NCBI GenBank assembly: GCA_900541965.1
Contig: UQLN01000003.1
Span: forward strand, 1 to 64,000
Reading direction: 5' to 3'
Origin: an uncultured Parabacteroides sp.
GTDB taxonomy: Bacteria; Bacteroidota; Bacteroidia; Bacteroidales; Tannerellaceae
Length of the DNA stretch: 64,000 bases
Positions 7,328 to 15,197 of this stretch are shown here, piece after piece. The number at the start of each line of letters is the position of its first letter. Within the stretch, counting starts at the first letter, position 1. The notes beneath the pieces are model-generated. The model worked only from the letters and a program-made list of their open reading frames with translations, ran no database searches and was not told the DNA's origin. The position numbers and the translations under genes were made by a program.

Positions 7328-8401
7328 ATATTTATAGTATGCCGCACAGACCCCTTCCGAGGATACCATCGGTGCACCTACCGGATGTTCCGGGGTACAA
7401 CGGGTTCCGAAGAAAGGACAGTCGGACGGCTGTTTTGTTCCTCGCATAATTTCGCCGGCTATGCATTCGGATGAAAGTTCCGCCTTACTTGTTTGGAAAG
7501 TAAATTTCCGTTCGGCAGAATAACCGGCATAAGCCTCTTTCAGACGCAAGCCGCTCTGTGGAATACAGCCGATACCCCGCCATTCCTGGTCGTAGGGTTC
7601 CAGCATTTCTTCCATTAATGCGTAAGCTGCCGGATTTCCGTTTTCCGGTACGGCCCGTTTGTAAGCATTCTCTACCAGGTAAGTTCCGGCTTCCAGTTGG
7701 AGGATGCAACGATAGATGCCATATAGCAGGTCTATCGGCTCGAAGCCGGTGACTACCATAGGGGTTTTATATTTTTCTGCCAAGTAATGGTAGGCTTTAT
7801 TTCCAGTAATGGCGCAGACGTGACCTGCGGTAAGAAATCCGTCCACCTTGTTATCCGGGCCGGACAGGATTGTTTCTATTGCCGGAGGAACGGTGAATAG
7901 GGAAGTAAGCAGGGTGAAGTTGGTCAACTTTCGGCGCTTTGCTTCTTTCAAAGCCATTAGATGCACAGGGGCTGTTGTCTCGAAGCCGATGGCAAAGAAT
8001 ACAATTTCTTTCGCCGGATTATTGGCGGCAAGTTCCACGGCATCCAAAGGGGAATACAACATACGGATATCCGCTCCATGTGCTTTTACTTGTAAAAGGT
8101 CTTCCCGGCTTCCGGGGACGCGCATCATATCGCCGAAAGAGGCAAGGATTACATCCGGACGTTTTGCCAGTTCCAATGCCCGGTCTATTATTTCGACGGG
8201 GGTAACGCAAACCGGACAACCCGGGCCATGAAGCAGTTTAACGGTTTCGGGCAACATCTCTTCCAACCGGTAGCGGGCAATGGCATGGGTTTGTCCGCCG
8301 CATATCTCCATGATGTGCCAGGGGCGAGTCACTGCTTGCCGGATAGACCGGACGAGTGCTTCTACGTGCTCTTTGTTCCTATATTCGTCGATATACCTCA
8401 T
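7322..8401 (-). CDS. hypD: Hydrogenase maturation factor HypD
   Basis: A 359-residue iron-sulfur scaffold that, with HypC, holds the Fe(CN)2CO unit during assembly. The three family motifs are present: CGGQTH (Cys34), HGPGCPVCV (Cys62, Cys65) and FFAIGFETTAP. The C-terminal cysteines (ECIAGEI, DCPFFGTRC) suit the [4Fe-4S] cluster. The final Ser and the TGA stop come from a palindromic repeat, and the bases immediately upstream of its ATG also belong to another copy, so the gene sits exactly between two repeat elements. Flanked by hypC and hypE. Confidence 0.96.
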   Translation of the reverse strand: MRYIDEYRNKEHVEALVRSIRQAVTRPWHIMEICGGQTHAIARYRLEEMLPETVKLLHGPGCPVCVTPVEIIDRALELAKRPDVILASFGDMMRVPGSREDLLQVKAHGADIRMLYSPLDAVELAANNPAKEIVFFAIGFETTAPVHLMALKEAKRRKLTNFTLLTSLFTVPPAIETILSGPDNKVDGFLTAGHVCAITGNKAYHYLAEKYKTPMVVTGFEPIDLLYGIYRCILQLEAGTYLVENAYKRAVPENGNPAAYALMEEMLEPYDQEWRGIGCIPQSGLRLKEAYAGYSAERKFTFQTSKAELSSECIAGEIMRGTKQPSDCPFFGTRCTPEHPVGAPMVSSEGVCAAYYKYS

Positions 8402-8403
8402 AT

Positions 8404-8478
8404 CAGTTGACAGTTGACAAGTGACAGTTGACAGTTGACTTTTTTATTGTCATCTTTCAACTGTCAATTGTCAACTGC
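8404..8478. repeat. TTGACA-type palindromic repeat, copy 3
   Basis: The left arm at 8404-8440 has CAGTTGACAGTTGACAAGTG and continues with two more GTTGAC units. A T-rich loop follows, and the right arm at 8457-8478 is the inverse (TCAACTGTCAATTGTCAACT). It fills the hypC-hypD gap. The right arm encodes the last six residues of HypC (QLTIDS) and its TGA stop. The left arm abuts the hypD start codon. Confidence 0.85.
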
Positions 8479-8687
8479 TTTAAGTCTTTTAGTGTTTCTG
8501 CTGCAACTTCCGCATCAATTACGGAAATTGCCATGCCGGCATGCGCCAGTATATAATCGCCTACAGACGCATCTACCCACTGGATGCAGATATTCTTTGT
8601 AATTCCTCCGAAATCCACTTTTGCCATTGTAAGCTCCGGTTCGGAGCGGTCGATGTTCAGTATTTTCCCCGGTATTGCCAGACACAT
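8457..8687 (-). CDS. hypC: Hydrogenase maturation chaperone HypC
   Basis: A 76-residue chaperone of the HypC/HupF family that escorts the iron unit between HypD and the large subunit. The N terminus MCLAIPGKI contains the essential Cys2, and the family block DYILAHAGMAISVID is intact. It is the first gene of the leftward hydrogenase operon. The last six residues and stop are encoded in a palindromic repeat, so the C terminus is probably not ancestral; this end is variable in the family. A likely -7 box lies at 8725-8732 on the minus strand. Confidence 0.95.
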   Translation of the reverse strand: MCLAIPGKILNIDRSEPELTMAKVDFGGITKNICIQWVDASVGDYILAHAGMAISVIDAEVAAETLKDLKQLTIDS

Positions 8688-8724
8688 ATTAATTAATAAA
8701 ATAAATGTTATATTTATCTAACCT

Positions 8725-8732
8725 CAAAAGTA
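8725..8732 (-). promoter_or_regulatory. -7 box TACTTTTG for the leftward hydrogenase operon
   Basis: Minus-strand TACTTTTG matches TAnnTTTG and lies 37 bases before the hypC start. No clear TTTG is found 19-21 bases upstream, so the -33 element is weak or absent. Confidence 0.45.
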
Positions 8733-8834
8733 AGGATTATGTTCCGAAAGAGTTGTAATATATCACACATAAAATATTTATGATAGCTATAGATTTAATT
8801 TATCCCGGCTATAGAAAATAGCCATTGTGCTGTT

Positions 8835-8866
8835 TTTGCTTATTCTGAATAAAGCACCTATATTTG
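8835..8866 (+). promoter_or_regulatory. Promoter of hypFAB
   Basis: TTTG at 8835-8838, a 20-base spacer and TATATTTG at 8859-8866 match the Bacteroidetes vegetative promoter. The predicted RNA start near 8873 is only about 15 bases before the hypF ATG at 8888. This rules out the in-frame TTG at 8864, which lies inside the -7 box. Confidence 0.75.
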
Positions 8867-8887
8867 TCGAAAAGCAAAAATACAAGT

Positions 8888-11176
8888 ATGGAACCTGCGG
8901 AAGTTGATATAACGGTTTTGACCATTTACGGTTTAGTGCAGGGTGTAGGGTTCCGTCCGTTTATTTACCGGATTGCAAATGAGATGGAAATAAAAGGCGA
9001 GGTGGACAACCGGAACAACGGGGTTTGCATCCGGGCAATTCTTACTCCGCAACAGCAAGACACTTTTATTTCACGGATTAACAGGGAACATCCTCCCGTT
9101 GCTTGTATCCACCGGATAGAAATCTCTAAAGAAAAAGGAGATGCATCCATTTATCCGGATTTCAGGATTACCCCGAGCCGTTCGGAATCGGATGAGATTA
9201 CACAGGTGGCACCGGATATAGCCGTTTGCCCGGAATGTATGTCCGACCGTAAAACACAACCTCACCGCATCCATTATCCTTTTATCAACTGTACACATTG
9301 CGGTCCCCGCTTTTCAATCATCCGTGATTTGCCGTACGACAGAAACCGTACGACTATGACGGATTTTGCCATGTGCCCGGATTGCAGGGAGGAATACACG
9401 GATGTATCGGACCGCAGGTTTCATGCACAGCCTGTTGCCTGCAATCACTGCGGGCCTTCTTACTATGCGCTATATAATAATGTATATATAACGGACTATT
9501 CCCGGTTATTGTCTCTTACCGCCCGTTTGATTGCCGAAGGGGAAGTGATTGCCGCTAAAGGTATCGGCGGGTATCATTTGATTTGTGATGCAACCAATGA
9601 AGTTGCCGTATCCCGCCTGCGCCAAATCAAGATGCGGGATAACAAGCCTTTTGCTGTGATGTTCCGGGATATGGAACATCTGAAAGAGTATGCCCGGGTT
9701 TATTCGACAGAAGAAGAAAGTCTGCTGTCGTGGAGACGTCCGATTGTATTGCTGAAACAGCGCCGGTCCCTGGCTTCCGGTATTAATCCGGATATGCGGA
9801 CATTAGGGTGTATGCTGCCTTATATGCCTATCCATTATGATTGGTTTGAACAAACGGATACGCCGGCATTGGTAATGACGAGCGGGAATTTGAGCGAACT
9901 GCCCATAGCCATTACTCCCGAAGAAGCAGAAAAGGAATTGTCCGGAAAGGTAGCCTTGCTGCTACACCATAACAGGGAAATCCATAACCGGGTGGATGAT
10001 TCGGTTTTGCAGGTTTGCGGAAACCAGCCTTGCCTGATAAGGCGCTCCAGGGGATATGTACCCGAGCCTTTTTTTGCAGATATTCCGGTAGAAGGTATTT
10101 TGGCTTTTGGTGCGGAAAAGGTCAATACCTTTGCTCTTGGCAAAGGGGATACGGTCCTGCAAAGCCAGTATATAGGAGATTTAAAGAACTGGGAAACTTT
10201 CGATTTCTATACAGAGTCGTTGAACCGTTTCCGCCATCTGTTCCGCTTTACCCCGAAACAGTTAGTATGCGACCTCCATCCCGATTATCTCTCTTCCCGT
10301 GAAGCGGAGCGCTGGGCTGCGGAGATGAATCTGCCTCTGCTAAAAGTGCAACATCATCATGCACATGCTGCGGCTTGTATGTTGGAATATGGTTTGCATG
10401 AACCGGTGCTTGCCTGGGTATTGGATGGCACGGGGCTGGGTGACGACGGCAAAGTCTGGGGTGGGGAGCTTTTCCTTTGCGACCGCCGTTCCTATCGCCG
10501 TTTATTACATTTCGAATACATTCCTTTGCCCGGTGGCGATAAAGCATCCGTTGAACCCTGGCGTATGGCCATTGCCTGCCTTTGGCATTATTATGGAAAG
10601 CATATTCCTTTCCCCGCGGGATTTATAGAAAGGATAGGAAGGCAGAAGATAGAAATACTTTTGGCTATGATGGAAAAAGGAATAAATACACCGTATACCT
10701 CCAGCGCCGGACGTTTATTTGATGCGGTGGCTTCCCTTTTAGATATCTGCGATATTTCCACCCATCAGGCGGAAGCGCCGGTACGGTTGGAGCAAACAGC
10801 TTCCGGGGAGCTGTCCCGACATTATCCGGTACGGATTGAAAATGGATACATCTCCTTCCGTCCTGCATTCGATGCCATGCTGGAAGAACTGGCGGAGGGG
10901 ATACCTGTTGCCGGAATTTCCGCCTCTTTCCATAATACAATCGCATCCGCACTGGTTGAATGTATCAGGCAGCAGAAGGAACAAACCGGCATTTCGACTG
11001 TTGTACTGTCGGGAGGCTGTTTTCAAAATAAGCGCCTGTCGGAACAGTTGCAGCAGTTGTTAGCAAAAGAACGGATAACTTGTTATCTGCCGGGACGTAT
11101 TCCCTGTAATGACGGGGGGATTTCCGTCGGTCAACTGGCTGTTGCCGCCTCCCGGCAAGAAGTTTTACAGATGTAA
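8888..11176 (+). CDS. hypF: Carbamoyltransferase HypF
   Basis: A 762-residue enzyme that makes carbamoyl-adenylate from carbamoyl phosphate and ATP and transfers the carbamoyl group to HypE. Domains in order: acylphosphatase-like (VQGVGFRPF near the start), a zinc-finger pair with CPEC, CTHC, CPDC and CNHC, a YrdC-like domain, and a Kae1/carbamoyltransferase domain with HHHAHAAACML, DGTGLGDDG and LSGGCFQN. Length is normal. The ATG at 8888 is chosen because the upstream in-frame TTG falls inside the promoter. First gene of the rightward operon; hypA follows after 12 bases. Confidence 0.96.
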   Translation: MEPAEVDITVLTIYGLVQGVGFRPFIYRIANEMEIKGEVDNRNNGVCIRAILTPQQQDTFISRINREHPPVACIHRIEISKEKGDASIYPDFRITPSRSESDEITQVAPDIAVCPECMSDRKTQPHRIHYPFINCTHCGPRFSIIRDLPYDRNRTTMTDFAMCPDCREEYTDVSDRRFHAQPVACNHCGPSYYALYNNVYITDYSRLLSLTARLIAEGEVIAAKGIGGYHLICDATNEVAVSRLRQIKMRDNKPFAVMFRDMEHLKEYARVYSTEEESLLSWRRPIVLLKQRRSLASGINPDMRTLGCMLPYMPIHYDWFEQTDTPALVMTSGNLSELPIAITPEEAEKELSGKVALLLHHNREIHNRVDDSVLQVCGNQPCLIRRSRGYVPEPFFADIPVEGILAFGAEKVNTFALGKGDTVLQSQYIGDLKNWETFDFYTESLNRFRHLFRFTPKQLVCDLHPDYLSSREAERWAAEMNLPLLKVQHHHAHAAACMLEYGLHEPVLAWVLDGTGLGDDGKVWGGELFLCDRRSYRRLLHFEYIPLPGGDKASVEPWRMAIACLWHYYGKHIPFPAGFIERIGRQKIEILLAMMEKGINTPYTSSAGRLFDAVASLLDICDISTHQAEAPVRLEQTASGELSRHYPVRIENGYISFRPAFDAMLEELAEGIPVAGISASFHNTIASALVECIRQQKEQTGISTVVLSGGCFQNKRLSEQLQQLLAKERITCYLPGRIPCNDGGISVGQLAVAASRQEVLQM

Positions 11177-11188
11177 AAATGAATAAGT

Positions 11189-11530
11189 ATGCATGAACTG
11201 TCTATCGCACAAAGTATCGTGGAACTTGCCGAACAGCAAGCCCGTAGCCATCAGTCGGACTGTATTGAAGAAGTGGAACTGGAAATCGGTTATTTGTCGG
11301 GGGTAGAGATACAGACCTTGGAGTTCGCTCTGGAAAGTGCTGTCAAAGGAACGATGCTGGAACAGGCCCGGATCGTTCGCCATTATATAAAAGGAGAGGG
11401 GCAATGTGCCGATTGCGGTACGACGTTTCCACTCGAGACATTATACGCTTCATGCCCCGGATGCAACTCTTACTTTGTTAAAATCTTAAAAGGGAAAGAA
11501 CTGAGAATAAAATCGATTGTTATAAAATAA
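11189..11530 (+). CDS. hypA: Nickel insertion protein HypA
   Basis: A 113-residue zinc metallochaperone that delivers nickel to the hydrogenase large subunit together with HypB. It begins MHELSIAQSIVEL, with His2 and Glu3 being nickel ligands. Its zinc site is made of Cys73, Cys76, Cys89 and Cys92 (CADC and CPGC). Length and layout are standard. It lies between hypF and hypB on the same strand, with a 7-bp hairpin (11537-11556) in the gap before hypB. Confidence 0.96.
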   Translation: MHELSIAQSIVELAEQQARSHQSDCIEEVELEIGYLSGVEIQTLEFALESAVKGTMLEQARIVRHYIKGEGQCADCGTTFPLETLYASCPGCNSYFVKILKGKELRIKSIVIK

Positions 11531-11536
11531 AAGGAC

Positions 11537-11556
11537 AAGCGGATACAGGTCCGCTT
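11537..11556 (+). other. Small hairpin in the hypA-hypB gap
   Basis: AAGCGGA (11537-11543) pairs with TCCGCTT (11550-11556) around a 6-base loop. No T-tract follows, so it is more likely an mRNA structure than a terminator. Confidence 0.4.
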
Positions 11557-11575
11557 TCATTAAAAACAAATGCTT

Positions 11576-12334
11576 ATGTGTGGAACTTGCGGATGCGGAG
11601 AGCATCATCATCACGACCATGAACACGGACACGAACACCACCATGCTCATGAACATCACCATCATACCCATGATGAAAGTAGAGTAATCAATCTGGAACA
11701 GGATATTCTTCAACGTAACAATCTGCTGGCGGAACGAAACCGGGGCTATTTTGAAGCAAAGAATATTTTCTGCCTGAACCTGATGAGTTCGCCGGGTTCC
11801 GGCAAAACTTCCTTGCTGGAAGAAACGGTACGCCGGCTGAAAGATAAAATGCCGTTGTATGTAATAGAAGGCGACCAGCAGACTTCCAATGATGCAGACC
11901 GCATTGCGGCCCTTCAGATTCCCGTTTTCCAGGTAAACACCGGAACCGGGTGCCATCTGGAAGCGGATATGGTAAATCATGCGGTTAAACACCTTGCTCC
12001 TTTGGAGGGAGCGATTCTCTTTATCGAGAATGTGGGAAATCTGGTGTGCCCTGCCATGTTCGATTTGGGTGAAGCGAAAAAAGTAGTTATTGTCAGCACC
12101 ACCGAAGGGGACGACAAGCCTTTGAAATATCCCCATATGTTCGTGGAAGCGGACGTTTGTATTATCAACAAAACAGACTTGGCCCCTTATCTGGATACGG
12201 ATGTGAAACGGTTGCGCGAAAATGCATTGAAGGTAAATCATCATTTGCAGGTTTTTGAGGTCTCGGCCACCAAAGGAAACGGAATGGAAGAATGGTGCGG
12301 CTGGTTGCAGCAAGAATGTGCAAAATGTAAATAA
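11576..12334 (+). CDS. hypB: Nickel-binding GTPase HypB with His-rich N terminus
   Basis: A 252-residue GTPase that drives nickel delivery with HypA. The start MCGTCGCG (Cys2, Cys5, Cys7) is the high-affinity nickel motif of the family, which is why I prefer the ATG at 11576 over the one two codons upstream at 11570. A stretch of about 24 residues rich in His (roughly residues 9-33) follows, suited to nickel storage. The GTPase domain has the P-loop SSPGSGKTS, the metal-binding block GTGCHLEADMV and the guanine motif NKTDL. Third gene of hypFAB. Confidence 0.96.
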   Translation: MCGTCGCGEHHHHDHEHGHEHHHAHEHHHHTHDESRVINLEQDILQRNNLLAERNRGYFEAKNIFCLNLMSSPGSGKTSLLEETVRRLKDKMPLYVIEGDQQTSNDADRIAALQIPVFQVNTGTGCHLEADMVNHAVKHLAPLEGAILFIENVGNLVCPAMFDLGEAKKVVIVSTTEGDDKPLKYPHMFVEADVCIINKTDLAPYLDTDVKRLRENALKVNHHLQVFEVSATKGNGMEEWCGWLQQECAKCK

Positions 12335-12349
12335 AAACGGCGTGCAACT

Positions 12350-12380
12350 CTTGTATAATACGATAAATAGACTAAATTTG
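12350..12380 (+). promoter_or_regulatory. Promoter of the acyl-CoA synthetase gene
   Basis: CTTG at 12350-12353, a 19-base spacer and TAAATTTG at 12373-12380. The -7 box is exact; the -33 differs by one base. It lies 34 bases before the start codon, so the gene need not depend on the hyp promoter. Confidence 0.55.
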
Positions 12381-12414
12381 CTCCCAATCATTGTTATAAA
12401 CTAATCAAAATGTT

Positions 12415-14475
12415 ATGATTTGCCGAGAACTAATCAATCCCCAGAGTATAGTTGTTGTAGGTGGCTCTAATAATGTCCACAAACCGGGTGGACGTCTGGT
12501 CCGTAACCTGCTGGATGGAAAGTATAAAGGAGACCTGTATGTAGTCAACGCCAAAGAAGATGAAGTGCAAGGCTTGAAATCTTACCGTTCCGTAAATGAT
12601 GTGCCGGATACAGAGCTGGCAATTATCTCCATCCCCGGTCCGGCATGTCCTGAAGCTGTAGATATATTGGCCAAACAGAAAAATGTGAAAGCGTTTATTG
12701 TGGTTTCCGCCGGTTTCGGAGAGGAAACACATGAAGGTGCCATCCTTGAAGACCAAATGCTGAAAAGCATCAATGAGGCAGGTGCCACATTGATTGGCCC
12801 GAACTGTATCGGCTTAATGAATATGAACTATCACGGAGTCTTTACCCAACCGATACCGGAATTTCATGCCGATGGTGTGGATTTCATTTCCAGTTCGGGA
12901 GGAACCGCCCTGTTCATCATAGAATCCGCATTGACCAAAGGATTGCGTTTTTCTTCCGTATGGTCTGTCGGAAACTCCAAGCAGACGGGTGTGGAAGACG
13001 TGATTGAATATATGGACCGTAATTTTGATCCTATCCTCGATTCCAAGATAAAGATGCTTTATATCGAACAGATTAAGAATCCGGATAAGTTGCTTTATCA
13101 TGCTTCTTCCCTGATACGTAAAGGTTGCCATATCGCAGCTATCAAAGCAGGCAGTACGGATGTAGGAAAACGTGCCGCATCTTCCCATACGGGAGCTATT
13201 GCCAGTTCCGATTCGGCCGTGGAAGCTCTTTTCCGTAAAGCCGGTATCGTACGTTGTTTCAGCCGGGAGGAACTGACTACTGTTGCCAGTATCTTTACCT
13301 TGAAGGAAGTGAAAGGTAAGAATTGTGCCATCATTACCCATGCCGGAGGTCCGGCGGTTATGCTTGCCGATGCGCTTGCCAAAGGACGGTTGAATGTGCC
13401 TAATCTGGAAGGTCCTCTTGCCGCCGAGCTCAAATCCAAGCTATATCCGGGTGCCGCTGTAGGCAATCCTATCGACATTATCGGGACAGGAACACCGGAA
13501 CATCTGGCGACATGTATTGACTTTTGCGAGAACCGTTTCGATGAAATAGACCTGATGATGGTTATTTTCGGTAGCCCCGGCCTCGTTAAGTTATACGAAA
13601 CGTATGAGGTGCTCCATAAGAAGATGGAAGAATGCAAGAAACCGATCTTCCCTGTGCTTCCGTCCATTGTAACGGCAGGACCGGAGGTGAAGAGTTTCGT
13701 AAAGAAAGGCCATGTGAACTTCTCGGATGAAGTAACATTAGGTACGGCCTTATCTCGCGTGCTCAATACGCCCAAACCGATGAGTTCGGACATTCAATTA
13801 TATGGAGTGGATGTACCGGAAGTAAGACGGATTATCGACCGGCTTCCGTCGAGCGGTTATCTGGCTCCGGAAGAAGTCCGTATCCTGTTGAAAGCGGCGA
13901 ATATTCCGGTAGTGGAAGAACTGACCTCTACAGATATAGACGAACTGGTTGCTTTTGCCAAGATGGTGAAATTCCCTGTTGTGGCAAAAGTGGTAGGCCC
14001 TGTGCATAAGAGCGACATAGGAGGTGTGGCATTGAATATCCGTAGCGAAGAACATCTTATCTTCGAATATGAACGGATGATGCGTTTGCCGGATGTGAAA
14101 GCCGTAATGGTACAACCGATGTTGAAGGGACAGGAACTGTTCCTGGGTGCAAAATACGAAGAACGTTTCGGACATGTTGTATTATGCGGTCTGGGTGGTA
14201 TATTCGTGGAAGTGTTGAAGGATGTTTCGTATGGTTTATCGCCTTTGTCCTATGAAGAAACGTATTCTATGATTCGTTCGCTACGTGGTTATCCGATTAT
14301 TAAAGGTACACGTGGACAGCGTGGAATAGACGAACAGCAATATGCCGATATTATCGTACGATTGTCTACATTGCTCCGTTTTGCTTCTGAAATTAAAGAA
14401 ATGGACATTAATCCGTTGGTGGCAACCGAACGCGGATTGTTTGCGGTAGATGCCCGTATCCGGATAGAAAAATAA
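12415..14475 (+). CDS. ADP-forming acetate/acyl-CoA synthetase (fused alpha-beta)
   Basis: A 686-residue NDP-forming acyl-CoA synthetase of the ACD family. It converts acyl-CoA, ADP and phosphate to acid, CoA and ATP, so it recovers ATP at the end of fermentation. Domains in order: CoA-binding Rossmann domain (residues 5-140), succinyl-CoA-ligase-like domains with the phosphohistidine region SSHTGAI, and a C-terminal ATP-grasp domain (from about 470) with FPVVAKVVGPVHKSDIGGV and the block GLGGIFVEVLKDV. Both halves are intact and in the usual alpha-beta order. The exact acid (acetate, propionate or branched) cannot be read from the sequence. It has its own promoter and a strong terminator. 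Confidence 0.9.
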   Translation: MICRELINPQSIVVVGGSNNVHKPGGRLVRNLLDGKYKGDLYVVNAKEDEVQGLKSYRSVNDVPDTELAIISIPGPACPEAVDILAKQKNVKAFIVVSAGFGEETHEGAILEDQMLKSINEAGATLIGPNCIGLMNMNYHGVFTQPIPEFHADGVDFISSSGGTALFIIESALTKGLRFSSVWSVGNSKQTGVEDVIEYMDRNFDPILDSKIKMLYIEQIKNPDKLLYHASSLIRKGCHIAAIKAGSTDVGKRAASSHTGAIASSDSAVEALFRKAGIVRCFSREELTTVASIFTLKEVKGKNCAIITHAGGPAVMLADALAKGRLNVPNLEGPLAAELKSKLYPGAAVGNPIDIIGTGTPEHLATCIDFCENRFDEIDLMMVIFGSPGLVKLYETYEVLHKKMEECKKPIFPVLPSIVTAGPEVKSFVKKGHVNFSDEVTLGTALSRVLNTPKPMSSDIQLYGVDVPEVRRIIDRLPSSGYLAPEEVRILLKAANIPVVEELTSTDIDELVAFAKMVKFPVVAKVVGPVHKSDIGGVALNIRSEEHLIFEYERMMRLPDVKAVMVQPMLKGQELFLGAKYEERFGHVVLCGLGGIFVEVLKDVSYGLSPLSYEETYSMIRSLRGYPIIKGTRGQRGIDEQQYADIIVRLSTLLRFASEIKEMDINPLVATERGLFAVDARIRIEK

Positions 14476-14509
14476 TTTTTTCCTTAGATTTAAAATAGAC
14501 TCGATCGAA

Positions 14510-14558
14510 GAGAGAAGGGTGAAGCAATGAGCTTGCAGCATCCTTCTCTCATTTTTTT
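14510..14558 (+). terminator. Terminator of the acyl-CoA synthetase gene
   Basis: GAGAGAAGG (14510-14518) pairs with CCTTCTCTC (14542-14550), followed by A and seven T (14552-14558). Confidence 0.8.
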
Positions 14559-14579
14559 GCCGGTTTGTTGCGGTAGGGC

Positions 14580-14693
14580 GAACAGTACTGTTGCGGATAC
14601 TGCAACAGTAGTGATGCAGATATCGCAACAGCAGTATTGCGGGTGTCGCAACAGTGTAGGTACAGGTTCCGCACAGGCAGGCCGCTACAATCC
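14580..14693. repeat. Array of imperfect 23-bp tandem repeats
   Basis: Units start at 14580 (22 bases), 14602, 14625, 14648 and a degenerate one at 14671. Their shared core is GCAACAG followed by an AGT/TGC-containing tail. The first two units contain a 9-bp palindrome, TACTGTTGC at 14586-14594 with GCAACAGTA at 14602-14610. Units are contiguous with no spacers. The last unit overlaps the final three codons of the flavodoxin gene. Confidence 0.7.
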
Positions 14694-15194
14694 GAACTCT
14701 TTTTTCAGTTGCTTAGTCCATTTCAGGACGCGTTCTTCCGTCAGGTCGGACTGGTTTTCAATATCGAGGACAAGCCCTGTGAAGTGATTGTCTGTTATAG
14801 CCCGCGACTGGTTGAACTGGTAACCGTCCGGAGAGGTAAACCCGACAAGTGTTGCTCCGCTGTTCCTGAAAGAATCGGCTAAAATGCCGATTCCGTCTAC
14901 AAAGTTGTCCGGATAATTCTTCTGGTCGCCCAGTCCGAAAATAGCCACCTTTTTACCACTCAGGTCGGTCGCTTCGATTTCCGGAAGCAGTTCGTCCCAA
15001 TACGTGGGTAATTCCCCGTCAAACCAGGTGGAAACACCGGCTATGATATTCTCATAGGCTTCCAGCTCTTTTCTGCCTGCGCTTTCCACTTGTACGAGTT
15101 CTACCAGGTTCTCCCCGAATGTTTCCTGTATTTTTAAGGCAACAACACCCGTTTTGGCTGTTGCTCCTCCGTAAAATAATCCTATCTTTTTCAT
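14685..15194 (-). CDS. fldA: Flavodoxin (long-chain)
   Basis: A 169-residue FMN electron carrier. The N terminus MKKIGLFYGGATAKTG is the phosphate-binding loop region in a slightly unusual form (TAKTG where many flavodoxins have TGNT). STWFDGELP and GLGDQKNYPDNF match the FMN-contacting loops, and the length fits the long-chain class. It is the last gene of a leftward 2-oxo-acid dehydrogenase operon, only 3 bases after E1. This placement suggests, but does not prove, that it receives or donates electrons in that pathway. The 3' end runs into a 23-bp tandem repeat array. Confidence 0.93.
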   Translation of the reverse strand: MKKIGLFYGGATAKTGVVALKIQETFGENLVELVQVESAGRKELEAYENIIAGVSTWFDGELPTYWDELLPEIEATDLSGKKVAIFGLGDQKNYPDNFVDGIGILADSFRNSGATLVGFTSPDGYQFNQSRAITDNHFTGLVLDIENQSDLTEERVLKWTKQLKKEFGL

Positions 15195-15197
15195 ATC

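Noticed and set aside
8864..8887. TTG start for hypF eight codons upstream of the ATG
   Set aside because: The TTG lies inside the -7 box TATATTTG; the RNA would begin downstream of it.
11486..12391. 301-codon open frame on the minus strand opposite hypB
   Set aside because: It lies over the intact HypB GTPase. Its Met- and Phe-rich runs are the complement of the His codons and other HypB codons.
14580..14693. CRISPR array
   Set aside because: The 23-bp units are contiguous and imperfect, with no unique spacers between them and no cas genes nearby.
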